DNA from: Bacteroidota bacterium
GTDB lineage: Bacteria; Bacteroidota; Ignavibacteria; Tepidaquicellales; Tepidaquicellaceae
Direction: 5' to 3'
Assembly (NCBI GenBank): GCA_018266875.1
Contig: JAFDZR010000045.1
Span: 80,142-144,141 of the forward strand
DNA length: 64,000 nt
Shown: piece after piece, positions 1-9,349 of the stretch
How positions within the stretch are numbered: position 1 is the first letter of the stretch
How the letters are laid out: the number at the start of each line of letters is the position of its first letter
Position numbers and translations under genes: made by a program
Notes under the pieces: model-generated
The model's input: only the letters and a program-made list of their open reading frames with translations
What the model was told of the DNA's origin: nothing
The model's database searches: none

Positions 1-2315
1 TCATTTGCTCTGCTGCCGAAGTCTAAATTAAAGATCACCTGCTGTGTCAGCGGATTTACTGCTATTGAATCGCCTACTTTTCTCGGCGTTATGCCAACAG
101 GCGGAGTTGATCTGAAGTTTGTTGCAAATGTCCATCTTGCTCCGAGTTCAAGCCATGAGTTGAATCTGTAATTCAAGACTATATTTGCAGTGTGTCTCTG
201 ATCAAACCTGTACGGAGTGGTGACATCATATTTATTCCTGTCTGAAAATGACAGAGAATAATTTATCCATCCGTATAATTTTGTTCTGGGCGAGGTAAAT
301 TTCTTTTCAAGACTTATTTCGAAACCATATGCATTTCCTGTTCCGATATTTACGGGATTTGTAGTTAGGGAATCGTATGCAACCTTCTGCGCAGATCTCT
401 GCCAGCTGGAATAATTCTTAACGTAAACAGGATCAGTATTTAAAGGATCGATGAGTGAATATTCATATCTCTCACCGGTCAGCAATTCCTGTTCAAGCAG
501 ATTACTGAATCTTTTATAGTAACCTTCAGTTTTGAGAAACCACTCATTTGTAATCCATCTGTCAAGACCAAGCACAACATGAAATGAGCGTTCGGCTTTA
601 AGGTCTTTTTCATAAGCATCTTTAAGATCATAGAAAGTTCTGCCGTCAATAAGTTTCTCAAGTCCAGGAGACTGGTAATATAAACCGGATGCAAATCTGA
701 TTGTAGTAAGCGGGTCCAGAGCATAACCGAGATTAAGCCTCGGAGCTATGTAAGGTTTTCTGATGATCTGAAAATAATCCAGACGCAGTGAAGGCTGAAT
801 GAAGAATCTGCTGTTCACCTTAAATAAACTCTGCCCGTAAAGATAAACCCTCAGATTATTTTCTCCGTTGAGATTAAAGTCGTCTAGAAACGCCGATGCG
901 GTCGGCAGACTCTGGAAAAGCGATCTTAGCTGATCATCCACTACAAGCTTATACGAGAGATCAGTTCTAACAATATCCACTCCTGCTCCGAATTCCTGTG
1001 TAGTGTTTTTTCCTGTTATAACATTATTATTGCTGAGAGAAAATTTTCTGAAGGAATATTTTGAGTCAAATTTTAGTCCGAACAGAGCTCCGATCTGCCT
1101 GAGACTGTCTCTCTGTTCCGGAGTATAATTTTCCCCGTCAATAAGAGGATCCAGGAGTTCGCTGTTAAAATCATTATCACCGGTATTTCTGTACCAGGAC
1201 AGAGTTGTCCTTGAATTAAAATTTTTTGCGGGCGAAAAATGCCAAGCTGCAGAGAGCATTTCGTTTCTGGATACATCATTCACCGCGACACTGTCCGGAT
1301 TAGTGTTATCAGGTCCGGGGATAATATCAACGCCGTCCCTTGAGAAAACTCCGTTTATGAGAAACTTGCTTTTATTGAATGAGCCGAGTGCAATCTTAAA
1401 CTGAATATCCCTGAAAGAAGGGAATGAGGAATCATCGGATATAAGACCTGCTTTTTTTGCAAATGGTCCGATAATCAGATCATAGTATGTCCTTCTTGAA
1501 GAGACAATCCATGAGCCCGGTATGCTGAATGGATTTTTACCGTTGAAAATTATATTAGCATTTGAGATGCTTGCATTGAGTGAAGTCCCGAAAGTTCTGT
1601 TCCTGTCTCCTTCCCTGTTTGTGACATCGAGAACTGCTGATAATCTGTCGCCGTATTTAGCCGGGAAGCCTCCGGTAATAAGAGAAATATCGCTTAAAGT
1701 CTCCGGATTGAACATGCTGACGAGTCCGTATAGTCTGTAGGGATTGAATATCTCCACATCATCCACTACAATTAAATTCTGATCCGGACCTGAACCCCTT
1801 ATTATCAGCTGTGATGTGAAATCATTGGGCGAGGTTACTCCGGGAAGAGTCTGTAAAGATCTTAACACATCTTCCACGGCTCCGGGAAGTACTTTAACAT
1901 TTCCCGGTCTGATATTGTAAAGACTTGTTCTAAGGTCTTCCTGTTTCTGTCTGAATATACCGTAAACTTCGATCTCATCAGTTGTAATTATTTTTTCTAT
2001 GAGAAAAATATCAAGAATTTTTTTCTCTCCGGATTTTACTGTAAAATTTCTGAATGAATATTTATCATAACCCGGATGTGATACTTTGACCTCATATGAG
2101 CCGGGTTCTACTGCAACGTTGTATTTCCCTGATTTATCCGTCCTTACAAAGTAAGTGTTCATCTCTCCTGAAATATCCACAATGACATCTGACATTCTGT
2201 TATCTTTTTCGCTGTAAACATTTCCGCTTATTTCAGCAGAAGACGTATCAGCGGGAGTCTGAGCGTTTATATTACAGAATAAGAAAGTAAAGAATAACAG
2301 TGATAAAAATTTCAT
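1..2315 (-). CDS. TonB-dependent outer-membrane receptor (3' end outside window)
   Basis: My translation from the ATG at 2315 gives a signal peptide (MKFLSLLFFTFLFCNINAQ). It is followed by a carboxypeptidase-regulatory-like domain at about residues 25-95, with the usual SGKYNVAVEPGSYEVKVSHPG pattern. A plug domain at about 115-240 contains LRSLQTLPGV, LIIRGSGPDQNLIVVDDVEI and GGFPAKYGDRLSAVLDV. The rest is a beta-barrel with many aromatic-ended strands. About 771 codons are present and the frame is still open at the left edge, so the barrel end and its terminal aromatic residue are missing. These receptors import or bind ligands at the outer membrane using TonB-ExbBD energy. There is no SusD-like partner or FecR beside it, so the substrate cannot be told. 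It lies 76 bp downstream of pyrF in the same orientation. Confidence 0.9.
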   Translation of the reverse strand, partial: MKFLSLLFFTFLFCNINAQTPADTSSAEISGNVYSEKDNRMSDVIVDISGEMNTYFVRTDKSGKYNVAVEPGSYEVKVSHPGYDKYSFRNFTVKSGEKKILDIFLIEKIITTDEIEVYGIFRQKQEDLRTSLYNIRPGNVKVLPGAVEDVLRSLQTLPGVTSPNDFTSQLIIRGSGPDQNLIVVDDVEIFNPYRLYGLVSMFNPETLSDISLITGGFPAKYGDRLSAVLDVTNREGDRNRTFGTSLNASISNANIIFNGKNPFSIPGSWIVSSRRTYYDLIIGPFAKKAGLISDDSSFPSFRDIQFKIALGSFNKSKFLINGVFSRDGVDIIPGPDNTNPDSVAVNDVSRNEMLSAAWHFSPAKNFNSRTTLSWYRNTGDNDFNSELLDPLIDGENYTPEQRDSLRQIGALFGLKFDSKYSFRKFSLSNNNVITGKNTTQEFGAGVDIVRTDLSYKLVVDDQLRSLFQSLPTASAFLDDFNLNGENNLRVYLYGQSLFKVNSRFFIQPSLRLDYFQIIRKPYIAPRLNLGYALDPLTTIRFASGLYYQSPGLEKLIDGRTFYDLKDAYEKDLKAERSFHVVLGLDRWITNEWFLKTEGYYKRFSNLLEQELLTGERYEYSLIDPLNTDPVYVKNYSSWQRSAQKVAYDSLTTNPVNIGTGNAYGFEISLEKKFTSPRTKLYGWINYSLSFSDRNKYDVTTPYRFDQRHTANIVLNYRFNSWLELGARWTFATNFRSTPPVGITPRKVGDSIAVNPLTQQVIFNLDFGSRAN

Positions 2316-2391
2316 TAATTGTTAAGAGATGTTTTTTGGAATTCTGAAGTCAAAACGTATTCAGCGGAGTTTAAGTTTCAGAGTAAAAAAA

Positions 2392-3210
2392 TTATTTCCT
2401 GTTCCTTTTACCGTTAATATTTTCATTAACTCTTAAAGCAGCTGTTCTGATTTTTTCCTTAATTAAATCAGGATCATCATCTTTTCCCGCGGCATAAATT
2501 ATATCACGGCTTGAATTGATCAGGAAATTATCCGAATTCAGATTATTCATCAGTTCATCAAGATCATTTCCCTGAGCGCCGATTCCGGGAATAAGTAGAG
2601 ATACTTCAGGATGTGAGGAAGTAAAATCACTTATTTCGGAAACATAATTTGCTCCGAACACAAATCCAATATTTTTTCCGTCTCCGGTCTGTAAAAATTT
2701 TTCAGTGACATGCTGATAAAGATATTTATCCCCTGACTTGAGCAGTTCAAAATCCGATGAAGATCTGTTGGAAGTAAGAGCAAGCACGAATACATGCTTG
2801 TCTTTTCTTTTTATGAATGGAATTACGGAATCAGTTCCCATATAAGGACTTATGGTAATAGAATCAAATCCGAGTTTGTCAAAATAAACGGAAGCATAAT
2901 TTTCAGCGCTGTTGTCAAGGTCTCCTCTTTTAGCGTCACATATCGTGAGAAGATCTTCCGGAATATATCTTAAAGTTTCCCTTAATGCCTGTACTCCTTT
3001 CTCTTCAAGATTTTCATAAAAGGCTACATTTAGTTTATATCCGGCGCATATATCCTTAGTTGAATCAATTACGGCTTTGTTGAATTCCAGTGCAGGATTT
3101 TCCGAACTGTGGAACACATCCGGAATTTTAAGTGGATCTGTATCCAGTCCGACTATAAGATTTGATTGATTTTTTTTCCTGATGCTGCTTAGCTTGGAAA
3201 TGAAGTTCAT
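2392..3210 (-). CDS. pyrF: Orotidine 5'-phosphate decarboxylase
   Basis: This enzyme decarboxylates OMP to UMP, the last step of de novo pyrimidine synthesis. The 272-residue length and arrangement match the longer group-2 PyrF. The N-terminal LIVGLDTDP binds the substrate, and the catalytic segment CDAKRGDLDNSAENYA carries the D-x-K-x-x-D triad. Later segments TISPYMGTDSV and LLIPGIGAQGNDLDEL match the phosphate-binding region, and NSSRDIIYA is the conserved terminal phosphate loop. It is the last clear housekeeping gene of the purN-to-pyrF run, 44 bp after dcd. The second pyrimidine gene, pyrE, is about 55 kb away in the same window. Confidence 0.95.
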   Translation of the reverse strand: MNFISKLSSIRKKNQSNLIVGLDTDPLKIPDVFHSSENPALEFNKAVIDSTKDICAGYKLNVAFYENLEEKGVQALRETLRYIPEDLLTICDAKRGDLDNSAENYASVYFDKLGFDSITISPYMGTDSVIPFIKRKDKHVFVLALTSNRSSSDFELLKSGDKYLYQHVTEKFLQTGDGKNIGFVFGANYVSEISDFTSSHPEVSLLIPGIGAQGNDLDELMNNLNSDNFLINSSRDIIYAAGKDDDPDLIKEKIRTAALRVNENINGKRNRK

Positions 3211-3254
3211 TCCGTAACGGTTTTATTTTTTAAATTAAATCTTAATTTCACTTT

Positions 3255-3788
3255 TCAGAAATTTTTCCACATCATTGATTCCACCGGCTTATTTGTTTTT
3301 CTGTTATATTTTGCGCTCTTTTTTTTATCGTAAGGGACAAGCACATCCCCTTCCACTTTAAAGTAAATCAGCTGTCCGATCGGCATACCGGCATATACTT
3401 TAACCGGCTGTTTAACCGAAATCTCAAGCGTCCAGTTGTTTTTAAATCCGACATCACCTTTGCCTGCAGTCGCGTGAATGTCAATACCAAGTCTTCCGAT
3501 ACTTGACTTGCCTTCGAGAAAAGGAACATACTTGAAAGTTTCAGTATACTCAAGAGTTACTCCCAGATAAAGTTTCGTTGGATGAAGAATGTGACCTTCC
3601 TTAGGTATCTTAAAATAATTAACTTTATTGTGAGCTTTTGCGTCAAGCACTTCATCCTTATAGACGGCGAGCCATTCACCCAGATGAACGTCATAACTGT
3701 TGGAGCCGAGACATTTTCTGTCAAAAGGTCTGACGAGTATGTTTTGGTTTTTTATTTCTTCAAGAATCTGCTTGTCTGATAGAATCAT
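3255..3788 (-). CDS. dcd: dCTP deaminase
   Basis: This enzyme deaminates dCTP to dUTP, feeding dTTP synthesis. At 177 residues it has the Dcd/dUTPase trimer fold. The signature FLEGKSSIGRLGIDIHATAGKGD contains the conserved Ser and Arg of the active site. The following GFKNNWTLEIS supplies the catalytic glutamate and the beta-sheet core. PVKVYAGMPIGQLIYFKVEG is the usual C-terminal strand and nucleotide-binding region. The sequence does not decide whether it is the monofunctional enzyme or the bifunctional form that also hydrolyses dUTP. It sits between rodA (48 bp) and pyrF (44 bp) in the same direction. Confidence 0.93.
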   Translation of the reverse strand: MILSDKQILEEIKNQNILVRPFDRKCLGSNSYDVHLGEWLAVYKDEVLDAKAHNKVNYFKIPKEGHILHPTKLYLGVTLEYTETFKYVPFLEGKSSIGRLGIDIHATAGKGDVGFKNNWTLEISVKQPVKVYAGMPIGQLIYFKVEGDVLVPYDKKKSAKYNRKTNKPVESMMWKNF

Positions 3789-3836
3789 TTATTGTAAGGT
3801 TATAATTTGAAATTCAGATAAAATGTGATTTTTAAA

Positions 3837-5060
3837 TTAATATTGATTTCTGTATCTGTAAGCGCTCATCCCTATCCCAATCATAACAAGAAAGGAAATT
3901 AGCGAAGATATTCCGTAGCTCATCATCGGCAGCGGGATCCCGATCACAGGCATAATTCCGATTGTCATTCCTACGTTGATGACAAGGTGAAACAGGATTA
4001 TTGACGCAAAACCTATGCAGGCAACGCTGAGAAAATTATTCTTTGTAATGTTGGCGTTACTTACAAGTTTAAAAATTATTGCCATATATAAAATTAGTAT
4101 AAGCACCGATCCGATGAATCCGAATTCCTCCCCGATCATGCAGTAAATAAAATCAGTCCACTGTTCGGGAATAAACTTAAGCTGTGTCTGAGTACCCTGC
4201 AGGAATCCCTTGCCTGTCAGACCTCCCGAGCCGATCGCAACTTTCGACTGAATTACATTATATCCGCTTCCGAGTGGATCAGTAGATGGATCGAATACAG
4301 CTTTGATCCTGGCCTGCTGATAAGGCATCAGCTTGCTGTACAATGTGTCCACAGAAAAGCCGATAATAAAATTCAGCAGCAGAGCTCCTGCGGAAAGGAT
4401 TATATTTCTTTTGAACAGAAGAAGTATTAACCCGATAAGCACAAGCGAGCCGATGAAATAATTCATTCCGAGAAATGCTCCCGCAATTGCAAGCACAGGC
4501 GAAAGAATGCAGAATAATGCAAAAGGCGAAAGACCGACCCAGAACATTATTGGCAGTAACATTGAAATAAAAACCAGTGATGTACCCATATCCGGCTGTC
4601 TCATTATCAGACCCACAGGTATCAGTACAATTGCGCATGCTTTCAGGAAATCAGGAAGTCTGTTTATGTTTCTGAATCCGTCATCCGCTTTTGAGAGAAA
4701 ATTTGCAAGAGCAAGGATCGTAGCAATTTTTGCAAATTCAGACGGCTGTATTCCGAAGCTTCCGATGCTGAACCAGCTCTTGGATCCTGAGATTTTTTTC
4801 CCGAAAAATAATACAAGAAGAAGCAGTATCAGCGATAGAAAATACAGCAGATAAGAAGCTTTAGCAATATGCCTTGGAGGAATATAGCTTATAAGCATCA
4901 TCAGGACTAACCCTGTTATTGCAAAAATAAGCTGCTTGGTAAAATAATCTGAACCGCTTGTATAAGTAGCGCTGAATATCGCTATCAAACCGCATGTTAA
5001 TACACAAACGGTGACAATGATCAGAAAAAAATCCAGCCTTTCAAAAAACTTACTGTTCAT
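3837..5060 (-). CDS. rodA: Rod-shape SEDS peptidoglycan glycosyltransferase
   Basis: RodA polymerises lipid II into glycan strands for cell elongation, working with the class B PBP encoded just upstream (mrdA, 21 bp away). The 407-residue protein has about ten hydrophobic segments. SEDS signatures include SWFSIGSFGIQPSEFAKIA near residue 95, MRQPDMGTSLVF near 155 and the C-terminal GIGMSAY after MPVIGIPLPMMSYGISS. The conserved Asp needed for activity probably lies in the loop before KFIPEQWTDFIYCMIGEEFGF. Its position in the mre operon favours RodA over FtsW. Confidence 0.94.
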   Translation of the reverse strand: MNSKFFERLDFFLIIVTVCVLTCGLIAIFSATYTSGSDYFTKQLIFAITGLVLMMLISYIPPRHIAKASYLLYFLSLILLLLVLFFGKKISGSKSWFSIGSFGIQPSEFAKIATILALANFLSKADDGFRNINRLPDFLKACAIVLIPVGLIMRQPDMGTSLVFISMLLPIMFWVGLSPFALFCILSPVLAIAGAFLGMNYFIGSLVLIGLILLLFKRNIILSAGALLLNFIIGFSVDTLYSKLMPYQQARIKAVFDPSTDPLGSGYNVIQSKVAIGSGGLTGKGFLQGTQTQLKFIPEQWTDFIYCMIGEEFGFIGSVLILILYMAIIFKLVSNANITKNNFLSVACIGFASIILFHLVINVGMTIGIMPVIGIPLPMMSYGISSLISFLVMIGIGMSAYRYRNQY

Positions 5061-5081
5061 TTTTTCTCTTCAAAATTATTA

Positions 5082-6869
5082 TCAGTCATAAGAATTATCT
5101 CCTACGGTTTTTACATCGCTTTCATTTCCTGTTATTCCAAGGTATCTCAACATTAATGCTGCTGCGGTTGGAGCTCCGAAAGATGCGCCCCATCCTTCAA
5201 ATTCACCCAGAACGCAAATAGCAATTTTAGGTTCATCAAATGGAGCAAACCCTACAAACCATGAATGATTTTTTCCTGAAGAATTCTGCGCTGTTCCGGT
5301 TTTACCGCTTATTATCACATCACTGGATCTCACTTTTGAAGCAGTTCCGCTTCCGTTTACAACCAGATACATTCCTTTTTTTACTGCCTCATAATACTTC
5401 AGCGGCAGGTCAATTCTTCTCTGTTCGTATTTCACAGTTTCCTCTTCACCGGTCATGCTGTTCCTTATCTTTGTAACAAAATGCGGCTGACAGTAAAGTC
5501 CGTTCATGGATATAGCAGCAGTGTAAGCAACCATCTGGACAGGAGAGACGCCAAGCTCTCCCTGACCAATACCGAGACTAACCATTAAGCCCTGACTCCA
5601 TTTGTTTTCACCGTACCGTTTGTCAAAATATTCCCTTGAAGGCAGCAGCCCGGCTGTTTCGTTCGGAATGTCAATTCCGGTTTTAGTTCCGAATCCCAGC
5701 ATCTTGCCGTATTTATAATAATTATCTATACCTATCTGAAGTCCGAGTTTATAATAAAAGACATTTGCGGATACTTCAATCGCTCTTACGACATTGATAC
5801 TTCCGTAAGCTCCGTGATCCTCAAAACTTCTGTTACCGTAAACAAATGATCCCGGACATGAAATAGTGGAAGTGGTAGTTATTATGCCTGCATCCAGAGC
5901 AGCAAGTGACATCATCATTTTCCATGTAGAGCCGGGTGGGTATTTTGTCTGAACGACTCTGTTAAACAGCGGTTTCTTCGGATCATTGATTAGCGATGCA
6001 AATACCTTTGAATCAGTTTTACCCGAAAATGCCGAGAGATCAAAATCCGGTTTTGAGACAAAACATAAAATCTCACCTGTTCTGGGATCCACCGCAATGA
6101 TCGCTCCCTGTTTTCCGGAAATTAATTTCTCCGCAAGTTCCTGCAGGTCTTTATCCATACCAAGTATAAGATCCGATCCGTTCACAGGAGGTATGTCGCT
6201 GTTTCCGTCATTAAGACTTCCTATCTCTCTTCCTTTTACATCAACTGTTATGAATTTATATCCCTTGACTCCTCTGAGATAATTTTCATAATTAGCTTCA
6301 AGTCCGTTGGAACCAATCATGTCTCCCTGTTTGTAATAATCGCCAATCTGTTTTTCAAGCTGCTTGGGTGATATCTCATTGCAGTATCCGAATGAATGCG
6401 ACGCCCTGAAATTATTCGGATAATACCTGATCGCATCCACCTGATAATCAATACCGCTGAGACGGTCCTTATTTTCCGCAATGAAAGATATGACCCTGAA
6501 ATCAACATCCCTTTTTACTTTTGCGGGATTAAACCGGTTTGTGCCTTTTATGCTTTTTAAAGTCATCTCGAGAGTGTCAGGAGAAAGATCAAGCACAGAT
6601 GCAATTTCGGCAAGATTATTTTTATCGAACTGGTTTGGAGTTATCGTTACTGTATATGAAGGTTTATTGTCAACAAGGATCTTTCCGTTTCTGTCGTACA
6701 TTATTCCCCGCGGAGGCGTGACTGTTATTGTCTTTATGGAATTCTTATTGGACTCTTTCGTAAGTTCGTCTGAAGAAAAAAGCTGAAGATAAGCAAGCCG
6801 AGTTATAAACAGTGCCATTACTGCAAAGCAGAATGTGTATATCACATATTTTCTTTTATCGAGTTCCAA
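5082..6869 (-). CDS. mrdA: Penicillin-binding protein 2, elongasome transpeptidase
   Basis: This class B PBP cross-links peptidoglycan during side-wall growth as the partner of RodA. The 595-residue protein has one N-terminal membrane anchor (about residues 8-25) and a dimerisation region starting TPPRGIMYDRNGKILVDN. The transpeptidase domain has the three expected motifs: STWK with nucleophile Ser314 and Lys317, SAN in VSANVFYYKLG, and KTGT at about 523-526, followed by HSWFVGFAPFDEP. The length is normal for PBP2. It follows mreD by 19 bp and precedes rodA by 21 bp, so the three are very probably cotranscribed. Confidence 0.95.
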   Translation of the reverse strand: MELDKRKYVIYTFCFAVMALFITRLAYLQLFSSDELTKESNKNSIKTITVTPPRGIMYDRNGKILVDNKPSYTVTITPNQFDKNNLAEIASVLDLSPDTLEMTLKSIKGTNRFNPAKVKRDVDFRVISFIAENKDRLSGIDYQVDAIRYYPNNFRASHSFGYCNEISPKQLEKQIGDYYKQGDMIGSNGLEANYENYLRGVKGYKFITVDVKGREIGSLNDGNSDIPPVNGSDLILGMDKDLQELAEKLISGKQGAIIAVDPRTGEILCFVSKPDFDLSAFSGKTDSKVFASLINDPKKPLFNRVVQTKYPPGSTWKMMMSLAALDAGIITTTSTISCPGSFVYGNRSFEDHGAYGSINVVRAIEVSANVFYYKLGLQIGIDNYYKYGKMLGFGTKTGIDIPNETAGLLPSREYFDKRYGENKWSQGLMVSLGIGQGELGVSPVQMVAYTAAISMNGLYCQPHFVTKIRNSMTGEEETVKYEQRRIDLPLKYYEAVKKGMYLVVNGSGTASKVRSSDVIISGKTGTAQNSSGKNHSWFVGFAPFDEPKIAICVLGEFEGWGASFGAPTAAALMLRYLGITGNESDVKTVGDNSYD

Positions 6870-6888
6870 TTTTTTAACTGATTATAAA

Positions 6889-7386
6889 TTATTTTTTTGT
6901 GTCAAGTACATTTGAAAAAATTACGAGAACAGTCCCGATTACAAGAGTATAAAGAGTTGTTGTCAGAACGTATTTCATGAAGATTTCAGGAAACGAAACA
7001 GATGATCCCTGATAATAAATCCAGAAGAAAATACTGTATGCAATGACAGTGCAGAGAAACATTATACCTATCATTGATCTTTTTACAGAACTCTTAGCCG
7101 TATCCTGAAACGAAAAATAACCCGCTATGAATCCCGCTACGCAGTATGAAAGCGCAGACAGTCCGATAAAGGATCCGCTGAGAAGGTCCAGCGTCAGTCC
7201 TGTAATGAATCCAGAAACCATTCCGGCAATCTGTCCGCGGGTAAACCCAAGATAAATAACAAGTACTATTACCAGATCCGGAGTAATATTGTAATTTGAA
7301 ATTGCAATCAGCCAGACAAAAGATACCTGAACAATTATCAGTACAGCAAATATTATCGCAAATTTTAAGTATTCTGAAAAATACAA
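6889..7386 (-). CDS. mreD: Rod shape-determining membrane protein MreD
   Basis: This 165-residue integral membrane protein has five or six predicted helices and very few charged residues, the usual profile of MreD. The YLGFTRGQIAGMVSGFITGLTLDLLSGSFIGLSAL segment is the conserved central part of the family. MreD links MreC with the transpeptidase complex in elongation. It begins 8 bp after the mreC stop and ends 19 bp before mrdA. Sequence conservation is weak in this family, so the assignment relies on both hydrophobicity and context. Confidence 0.88.
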   Translation of the reverse strand: MYFSEYLKFAIIFAVLIIVQVSFVWLIAISNYNITPDLVIVLVIYLGFTRGQIAGMVSGFITGLTLDLLSGSFIGLSALSYCVAGFIAGYFSFQDTAKSSVKRSMIGIMFLCTVIAYSIFFWIYYQGSSVSFPEIFMKYVLTTTLYTLVIGTVLVIFSNVLDTKK

Positions 7387-7394
7387 TTTAAACT

Positions 7395-8222
7395 TTATTT
7401 TTTAGAGTAATGCTCTTCCAGCAGGACTCTCTCATTTTCAGGAAGATGCTTAAGTACAAAAACTTCCTCAAGTTCAGTGAAATTCACCAGCGGCTTTACA
7501 ATTACTTTCTTAAAAAGATTATCAAGGTTCCCCTCTTCTGTTACAATCCCAACGGGAATACCCGCGGGGAAATAATTGCTGTATTCGGAAGTCATCACAA
7601 TGTCACCGATTTTCACGTCAGCGCTTTTGGGAATATTATTAACTATTACATTTTCAGTTCCGTCATAATTCAGAATCCCGTCCACCCTGCTTCTCTGCAT
7701 CTTCACGGATATGTTGAGATTTCTGTTAAGAAGGATCTGCGCAATTGAATAATGTTTGCTTGTGGAAACTATCCTTCCGACCAGTCCGTCATCGGTTATC
7801 ACAGGCATATTAACCTTGATGCTGTCATCCTCGCCGACATTAAGCGTAATTGTGTTTCTTGCCTGGATCAGGGATTTGTTTACGATGCTTGCAATTATTA
7901 CGCCGGAGAGATTTACTTCACGAAGTCCAAGTAATTTTGTAAGGCGTATATTTTCCAGCTTTGCTTCTTTCAATTCCGAAAGCTTGTTTGATAATTCAAT
8001 ATTCTTTTCCCGCAGAAACTGATTTTCCTTTTGTATCTCAAATACATTAGGAACGGCGGATACGCCGCTCTGTATCGTTCCGATGAATCCAACTGCTATA
8101 GCCCTGAAAAATCTTACCTGAGAATTATCATTTGAGAATATGAGGATAAGCGATATTACTATGAAAAATGAAAATATCAGATATTCTTTAATGCTTAATA
8201 AAAATAATCCGATCGTTTTCAT
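7395..8222 (-). CDS. mreC: Rod shape-determining protein MreC
   Basis: MreC is the periplasmic scaffold of the elongasome and activates PBP2. The 275-residue protein has an N-terminal membrane helix (about 12-28) and a coiled coil at about 60-100 (QKENQFLREKNIELSNKLSELKE). The beta-barrel pair that follows includes NVGEDDSIKVNMPVITDDGLVGRI, a family hallmark, and ILLNRNLNISVKMQRSR. It ends with the conserved PAGIPVGIV and FTELEEVFVL. The gene sits between mreB (60 bp upstream) and mreD (8 bp downstream). Confidence 0.94.
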   Translation of the reverse strand: MKTIGLFLLSIKEYLIFSFFIVISLILIFSNDNSQVRFFRAIAVGFIGTIQSGVSAVPNVFEIQKENQFLREKNIELSNKLSELKEAKLENIRLTKLLGLREVNLSGVIIASIVNKSLIQARNTITLNVGEDDSIKVNMPVITDDGLVGRIVSTSKHYSIAQILLNRNLNISVKMQRSRVDGILNYDGTENVIVNNIPKSADVKIGDIVMTSEYSNYFPAGIPVGIVTEEGNLDNLFKKVIVKPLVNFTELEEVFVLKHLPENERVLLEEHYSKK

Positions 8223-8282
8223 TTATACTTTTTCAATGGATGTGATTTAAAAATTTAATAATTGCGGCTGTATCGGAACGGT

Positions 8283-9299
8283 CTATCTTCTGAGCAATAC
8301 TTTCTTGTAATAATCAAGATCTTCCAAAACTTTTCCTGTTCCCCTTGCCACTGCTGTAAGCGGATCTTCTGCCACATATACGGGAACTCCTGTTTCCATT
8401 TTTATTCTTTCGTCAAGTCCCTTGATCAAAGCCCCGCCTCCTGTCAGGAAGATCCCTCTGTCAAGCAGATCAGACGAAAGTTCCGGAGCAGTTTTTTCAA
8501 GCGCTACTTTTACTGCTTCAATCATCTGCGTTATCGGCGCATTGAGCGATTCTCTTATTTCTATTGAACTAACTTCAGTAATCTTCGGCACTCCGGCAAC
8601 AAGATCCCTTCCTTTTACTTCGATTATTACTTCTTCTTTAAGAGGCATCACTGATCCAACCTGACATTTTATTTCTTCGGCTGTTCTCTCGCCGATAAGT
8701 ATGTTATGATTGTTTCTGAAAAATCTTATAATAGCATCAGTTAATTCATCGCCTGCAATTCTTATTGAAGTTCCGTTTGTAATTCCCGACAAAGCAATAA
8801 CTGCTATCTCCGTAGTTCCGCCGCCGATATCGACTATCATATTTCCGTAAGGCGCCATAACATCAAGACCAATTCCTATTGCGGCAGCCATCGGTTCTGA
8901 GATCAGATAAACTTCCTTTGCTCCGGCATGTTCGGCTGTGTCTCTTACTGCGCGCTTTTCGACTTCCGTAATTCCGCTCGGAACGCAGATCACAATTCTT
9001 CTTGAAGGCATCCAGCTCGAACTGATCTTTTTGATGAATTCCTTTATCATTCCTTCGGCAATCTCAAAGTCAGCAATCACGCCGTCTTTCATTGGACGGA
9101 TCGTGTTGAGTTCCTTATGAACTCTTCCCATCATTTTCTTTGATTCTTCACCTATTGCAATTATTTTTCTTGAACTTACATCGTATGTGACAATTGACGG
9201 TTCATTTAAAACTATTCCTTTGCCTTTCATGTAGATCAGAGTGTTTGCAGTTCCCAGATCTATCGCTATATCATTTGAAAACATTCCTAATAATGGCAT
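8283..9299 (-). CDS. mreB: Actin-like rod shape protein MreB
   Basis: MreB forms membrane-bound filaments that direct side-wall synthesis. The 338-residue length is standard. Visible actin-fold motifs are the phosphate-1 loop IAIDLGTANTLIYMKGKG, the phosphate-2 region MIVDIGGGTTEIAVI and the adenosine motif FLTGGGALIKGLD. The interdomain helix EPMAAAIGIG is also present. The short hydrophobic N-terminus (MPLLGMFSND) could help membrane contact. An AGGA-like ribosome site lies about ten bases before the ATG. It is 50 bp after purH and leads the mreBCD-mrdA-rodA series. Confidence 0.97.
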   Translation of the reverse strand: MPLLGMFSNDIAIDLGTANTLIYMKGKGIVLNEPSIVTYDVSSRKIIAIGEESKKMMGRVHKELNTIRPMKDGVIADFEIAEGMIKEFIKKISSSWMPSRRIVICVPSGITEVEKRAVRDTAEHAGAKEVYLISEPMAAAIGIGLDVMAPYGNMIVDIGGGTTEIAVIALSGITNGTSIRIAGDELTDAIIRFFRNNHNILIGERTAEEIKCQVGSVMPLKEEVIIEVKGRDLVAGVPKITEVSSIEIRESLNAPITQMIEAVKVALEKTAPELSSDLLDRGIFLTGGGALIKGLDERIKMETGVPVYVAEDPLTAVARGTGKVLEDLDYYKKVLLRR

Positions 9300-9349
9300 T
9301 TAATAATCCTTCAGGTAATACTTTTAGTTATATATGGTTATAAAATTTT